Below the pieces are notes generated by a model. The model ran no database searches and was not told the DNA's origin. It saw only the letters and a list, made by a program, of their open reading frames with translations. From contig JAUWRE010000028.1 in NCBI GenBank assembly GCA_030610725.1, positions 1 through 9,106 on the forward strand: a stretch of 9,106 nucleotides of DNA, in the 5' to 3' direction. Shown piece after piece: positions 5,920 to 9,106 of the stretch. The position numbers were made by a program, and so were the translations under genes. Position 1 is the stretch's first letter; each line of letters opens with the position of its first letter. The DNA comes from Candidatus Aerophobota bacterium (GTDB lineage: Bacteria; Aerophobota; Aerophobia; Aerophobales; AE-B3A).

Positions 5920-7311
5920 ATGAAAGCGCTAATAATTGCTGCTGGAGAAGGCACCAGATTCGGAAATCTGACCAAAGATGAACCCAAGCCTCTTGTTCGA
6001 CTTTTGGGTTTGTCTTTGGTGGAAAGAGTAATCCTAACGGCAAAGGAAGTCGGTATTGATGAATTCATTATTGTCATCGGCTACCTGGGGAAAAGAATAA
6101 AAGAGAAATTAGGAGATGGAAATAGATACGGGGTAAAAATAACCTATATTGAGAACAGGGAATGGGAAAAAGGAAACGGGGTTTCTGTTCTAAAGGCTAA
6201 GGAGTCACTAAAGGAAAACTTTATACTACTGATGTCAGACCATATCTTTGATGCTCGTATCCTGAAAGAACTTGTCAATTATGATCTGAAAAGTTCTGTT
6301 ATCTTAGCCGTTGATAAAAGAGAGCCATCACCGGGTGATACGAGAGTTCTGGAAAAGGAAGGAAAGATTGCTAAAATAGGCAAGGATATAGAGAAAGCAA
6401 ACTGCATAGACACTGGTATCTTCTTGTGCTCAGCAAAGATATTTTCTTATATCGAAAAGACGGTAAAAGAAGGTAGGGAAGAGTTCGCCGATGGCATTAC
6501 TCAGGCTGCTAAGAATAGAGATGCTGAGGTTTTTGATATTACCCGGATTGAAAGTTACGCATCAAAAATGAGAAAGGATATTAAACCCTGGTGGATAGAT
6601 ATCGATACCAAAGAGGATTTAAAAAAAGCGAAAAAAATTATCGTTGAAAATGCAAGCAAGAACCCTTCCGACGCTCTAGCTTGTTATGTCCATAAACCAA
6701 TAGAGAACAGGCTTGTATCATGGATAGTCAATTTTAGTATCACCCCAAATCAAATAACTATAGGGGTGAATATCCTGGCTTATACTGTAACTACCTTATT
6801 CCTTCTCGGTTATTTACTTCCTGCCTCAATTCTAACTTTTGTTGTGGGAATAGCTGACGGTTTAGATGGTAAGCTAGCCAGGGTGAAACTTAAAATAAGT
6901 AGAGTTGGCTCCCTGGAACATTCTTTTGACTTACTATTTGAATTTTCCTGGTTTATTGCTCTTTCCTGGTTTCTTTTTCGCTCAACAGGTAGCAGTACTC
7001 CATTAATTCTTTGTATGTTTATAATTCTCTTTACAACATTTTACCGACACATATACGATCAATTTAGAAGGGCGATGGGTAGAAGTCTAGACGATAGCGG
7101 GGATTTTGAAAGGAAATTCAAAAGGATAGCTGGTAGAAGGAATCTATATAATATACCTATTCTGGTGGGTGTACTGTTAACTCCTCTTTACTCTTCAAAT
7201 GCTTTAGTCTATTCTTTGGTTTTTATCTTATTGCATTCTGGAATTACGGCAGTTGTATATTCTTTGAGAGCTATAAAGCATATGCGTCTTATGGATTACA
7301 AAAAAACATAA
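5920..7311 (+). CDS. Bifunctional inositol-1-phosphate cytidylyltransferase / CDP-alcohol phosphotransferase (IPCT/DIPPS-like)
   Basis: A 463-residue two-domain fusion. The N-terminal nucleotidyltransferase (1 to about 240) has AAGEGTR (7-13), the lysine-bearing DEPKPL (20-25), SDH with D107, and DTGIF at 164-168. The C-terminal membrane domain (about 262-460) begins with SITPNQIT and has about five or six hydrophobic segments, including roughly 282-300, 340-354, 360-374 and 427-447. Its motif reads D313-x2-DG-x2-AR (321), but the usual G-x3-D-x3-D is replaced by G330 with E333 and D337, H334 occupying the canonical Asp site. By family knowledge such fusions make CDP-inositol from CTP and inositol-1-phosphate and join it to a second inositol phosphate, giving di-myo-inositol phosphate phosphate. 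A lipid or other alcohol acceptor is possible. The synthase 2 nt upstream supports inositol as substrate. No strong ribosome site is visible, consistent with translational coupling. Confidence 0.85.
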   Translation: MKALIIAAGEGTRFGNLTKDEPKPLVRLLGLSLVERVILTAKEVGIDEFIIVIGYLGKRIKEKLGDGNRYGVKITYIENREWEKGNGVSVLKAKESLKENFILLMSDHIFDARILKELVNYDLKSSVILAVDKREPSPGDTRVLEKEGKIAKIGKDIEKANCIDTGIFLCSAKIFSYIEKTVKEGREEFADGITQAAKNRDAEVFDITRIESYASKMRKDIKPWWIDIDTKEDLKKAKKIIVENASKNPSDALACYVHKPIENRLVSWIVNFSITPNQITIGVNILAYTVTTLFLLGYLLPASILTFVVGIADGLDGKLARVKLKISRVGSLEHSFDLLFEFSWFIALSWFLFRSTGSSTPLILCMFIILFTTFYRHIYDQFRRAMGRSLDDSGDFERKFKRIAGRRNLYNIPILVGVLLTPLYSSNALVYSLVFILLHSGITAVVYSLRAIKHMRLMDYKKT

Positions 7312-7315
7312 ATAA

Positions 7316-7350
7316 AGGCCAAAGAGTAAATATTTACCAATATGGCTTTA
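7316..7350. terminator. Possible bidirectional hairpin between convergent genes
   Basis: In the 45-bp gap between the convergent phosphotransferase and kinase genes, TAAAGGCC can pair with GGCTTTA with one bulged G. The loop contains the perfect palindrome GTAAATATTTAC (7326-7337). Placement between two convergent stops fits a shared terminator, but there is no clear T-tract and the stem is weak. Confidence 0.3.
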
Positions 7351-7356
7351 GGTATA

Positions 7357-8889
7357 TCAATTTATCTGAGCCAGCTCCTTATAATATTTCTTCAAAGCAG
7401 GATAAAGCTCACGGTAAATACGGTACATTCTATTATAAAGTTGATGTAGTTTTGGGTTGGGTTTTATCTCATCAGTAATGGTGAGCCAGTCTTTGATTAT
7501 GTGGTAGTCTTTGAAAATACCTACGCCAACTCCAGCATTGATAGCGTTCCCTAGCGGAGCTCCTCTGGATTCTTTAATGTAGACGCATTCTTTATTAAGG
7601 ATATCTGAGATAATTTGTCTCCACAAAGAGGACTGTGCTCCGCCTTCTCCCAAGAAGAGGGGAGAGTTTATACTTATCTCGCTTTGTTTAGCCAATTCTA
7701 CGTTATGTAAGACTGCATAACCCACAGATTCCATCATAGCTCTGATAATGTGTCCTCTCTTATGAGCTAAAGAGAGGCCAAAGAACACTCCCCGGGCTAA
7801 AGGATCCCAGATAGGAGCTCTTTCGCCCATAAAATAGGGAAGGATAATTAGCCCATCACTCCCCGCTGCAATTTTTTCCGCCTCTAAATTCATTATTTCA
7901 TAGGCACTCACTCCCAACTGTTTTTCTGTAGTCTGCTCGGCTTGCCCGAAAGTATCTCTAAAATACTTCATTAAAGCTCCACAACAGGCCAGAGTAGCTG
8001 TGGTGGTATATTTTTGGCGAGAATAAGCAGTGGGAATAATAGTAACCAAGTTTTTGGTGAAGTTAGATTTATTATGCACCACTCCCCATACACCTCCCGT
8101 TCCCATAACCAGGGAATTATCTCCCTCATCAATAACTCCCATAGCCAGTGAAGCTGCATTATAATCAACTGTTCCGGCTACTACTGGGGTACCTGGAGCT
8201 AGACCAGTTTCTCTCCCTGCTTCTTTGGTGACCTCACCAATAACCTGGTCGCAGGGATATGCCTGGGGAAATTTATTAACATCCAGACCTATTTTTTCAA
8301 TCATTTTCTCATCCCACCTGCGATTAACAATATCAAAGGCTATTCCAATCAGAGAAGCATTGGAATAATCAGTGAGGGCCTTCCCGGTAAGTTTTGCTAC
8401 TGGATAATCTGCCGCTGTTTGCAGCTTGTATGTCTCTTTATATAAATGAGGTCGATTGTTTTTTTCCCACATGAGCTTGCTGGTAGCATAGTAAGGGTCA
8501 ATAATATTGCCGGTCAACTCAAAAATGACATCTTCCCCGATGTTCTCTTTAAGCCACTGACATTCGTTAGTAGCTCTTCTATCCATCCAGATATGAGCAT
8601 TTTGCAGAGGATTTAGATTCTTATCCACTAATATACAAGCTGGCGAAAGAGCACTTATACTGACCGCTTTAATATATTTGGAACTAACCCTGGATTCCTT
8701 AATGGAAGCCTTTATAGTATTAGCTACAGCATTCCAGTACCACTCAGGGTTGTGTTCAGCCCAGCCTGGTTTGGGGAAAATAAGAGGATACTCAATATAG
8801 TGACTTCCCAGGACGTTTCCTTCTGTGTCTATCAATACTGATTTTGTTCCCCCTGTTCCTATATCTGTACCCACTAAATAGTCTGCCAT
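7357..8889 (-). CDS. FGGY-family carbohydrate kinase, xylulokinase-like
   Basis: The 510-residue product has both FGGY domains. The N-terminal phosphate loop DIGTGGTK is at residues 9-16, the substrate-side HIWMDRRA at 99-106, and the catalytic base is probably D242 in GTVDYNAA. MGTGG (262-266) contacts nucleotide. LPYFMGERAPIWDP (350-363), GLSLAHKRGHIIRAMMESVG and FLGEGGAQSSLWRQIISDIL (412-431) match the xylulokinase branch. It should transfer phosphate from ATP to a ketose or related sugar such as D-xylulose; other FGGY substrates are not excluded. The ATG at 8889 is chosen because MADYLVGTDIGTGG is the normal family start and AAAGGA lies 8 nt upstream. An in-frame extension to 8964 would run through heptamer repeat DNA. 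Joined ends would place it 181 bp downstream of the dehydrogenase at 106-885. Confidence 0.93.
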   Translation of the reverse strand: MADYLVGTDIGTGGTKSVLIDTEGNVLGSHYIEYPLIFPKPGWAEHNPEWYWNAVANTIKASIKESRVSSKYIKAVSISALSPACILVDKNLNPLQNAHIWMDRRATNECQWLKENIGEDVIFELTGNIIDPYYATSKLMWEKNNRPHLYKETYKLQTAADYPVAKLTGKALTDYSNASLIGIAFDIVNRRWDEKMIEKIGLDVNKFPQAYPCDQVIGEVTKEAGRETGLAPGTPVVAGTVDYNAASLAMGVIDEGDNSLVMGTGGVWGVVHNKSNFTKNLVTIIPTAYSRQKYTTTATLACCGALMKYFRDTFGQAEQTTEKQLGVSAYEIMNLEAEKIAAGSDGLIILPYFMGERAPIWDPLARGVFFGLSLAHKRGHIIRAMMESVGYAVLHNVELAKQSEISINSPLFLGEGGAQSSLWRQIISDILNKECVYIKESRGAPLGNAINAGVGVGIFKDYHIIKDWLTITDEIKPNPKLHQLYNRMYRIYRELYPALKKYYKELAQIN

Positions 8890-8897
8890 ATTATTTA

Positions 8898-8903
8898 TCC
8901 TTT
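8898..8903 (-). promoter_or_regulatory. Ribosome binding site deciding the kinase start
   Basis: On the minus strand AAAGGA is followed after 8 nt by the ATG at 8889-8887. It supports that start over the in-frame upstream codon at 8964. Confidence 0.75.
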
Positions 8904-8915
8904 TCTTGAAAGAGA

Positions 8916-8936
8916 GCGTATAGCGTTTAGCGTATA
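8916..8936. repeat. 7-bp tandem repeat (GCGTWTA) x3
   Basis: Three consecutive heptamers: GCGTATA, GCGTTTA, GCGTATA. They lie just upstream of the kinase ribosome site, in the gap that would separate it from the dehydrogenase if the ends join. Confidence 0.8.
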
Positions 8937-8959
8937 GTGAAAAACAAAGAAACTTAAAT

Positions 8960-8987
8960 ACCATTCACGATTCATGAAATACGATTC
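8960..8987. repeat. Heptamer repeat ACCATTC / ACGATTC / ATGAAAT / ACGATTC
   Basis: Four in-phase 7-bp units, two of them identical, one differing by one base (ACCATTC) and one diverged (ATGAAAT). The array starts 6 bp before the right terminal repeat begins (8966) and continues into it. Confidence 0.7.
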
Positions 8988-9106
8988 ACCAGCTCTGTCG
9001 TGCGTGATGCGTATTGCGCAATACTATATACGACATACGCAATACGAGATTGTCCTTTGGTATTTTTTAACTAATACAGAACTGAGCCCCCACTAAGGTT
9101 TATAGC
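8966..9106. repeat. Terminal direct repeat, right copy (identical to 1-141)
   Basis: Exact second copy of bases 1-141. It carries the same opposed heptamer arrays (8998-9049) and the last 36 bp of the dehydrogenase gene. Removing one copy leaves a unit of 8,965 bp. Confidence 0.97.
9071..9106 (-). CDS. Partial duplicate of the dehydrogenase 3' end (contig edge)
   Basis: These bases encode the last 11 residues and TAG stop of the dehydrogenase at 106-885, identical in sequence. The fragment is cut by the contig end. It is most simply the same gene seen again through the terminal overlap and not a second gene or a pseudogene. Confidence 0.85.
   Translation of the reverse strand, partial: AINLSGGSVLY

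Noticed and set aside
8890..8964. N-terminal extension of the kinase to 8964
   Set aside because: The extra 25 residues are translated from heptamer repeat DNA and intergenic sequence. The FGGY fold begins at the ATG at 8889, which has its own ribosome site.
1..9106. Terminal direct repeats as linear phage genome ends
   Set aside because: No phage gene is present, the repeat stops inside a metabolic gene, and its length equals a typical assembler k-mer.

Overview
The window is an AT-rich (roughly 40% G+C by eye) bacterial metagenome-style contig with six intact protein genes, all of ordinary metabolic or housekeeping type. The bacterial Tex protein, good Shine-Dalgarno sites, frequent AGA/AGG arginine codons and repeat-laden intergenic DNA suggest an uncultivated or anaerobic, possibly thermophilic, bacterium. 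The phylum cannot be fixed from this sequence.

The most striking property is structural. The first 141 bases (1-141) and the last 141 bases (8966-9106) are identical. If they are one locus, the contig is a closed 8,965-bp circle, a tandem array of that unit, or an assembly-graph loop. 141 is also the largest default k-mer of a common metagenome assembler (recalled knowledge), so the repeat is best read as an assembly overlap and not as biological terminal repeats. No replication, partition, mobilisation or recombinase gene is present.

Layout. 106-885 (minus) is an NAD-type short-chain polyol/sugar dehydrogenase. 886-1260 is a noncoding repeat cluster. 1261-3390 (plus) is tex, followed 10 nt later by a beta-hydroxyacid dehydrogenase (3401-4279). 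4280-4822 is a long intergenic stretch with a good sigma-70-type promoter, a possible structured RNA or leader, and two terminator-like hairpins. 4823-5917 is inositol-1-phosphate synthase, and 2 nt later comes a fused nucleotidyltransferase/CDP-alcohol phosphotransferase (5920-7311). 7357-8889 (minus) is a xylulokinase-like FGGY kinase. The last 217 bases hold short heptamer repeats and the duplicated end.

Two metabolic modules can be read. The plus-strand pair should convert glucose-6-phosphate to inositol-1-phosphate, activate it to CDP-inositol and transfer it to an alcohol acceptor. This is the route to di-myo-inositol phosphate solutes or to an inositol phosphodiester or lipid. The minus-strand dehydrogenase and kinase form a polyol-to-ketose-to-ketose-phosphate module, but they are adjacent only if the two ends are joined. 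The 181-bp gap between them is then largely built of several different 7-bp tandem repeat families.
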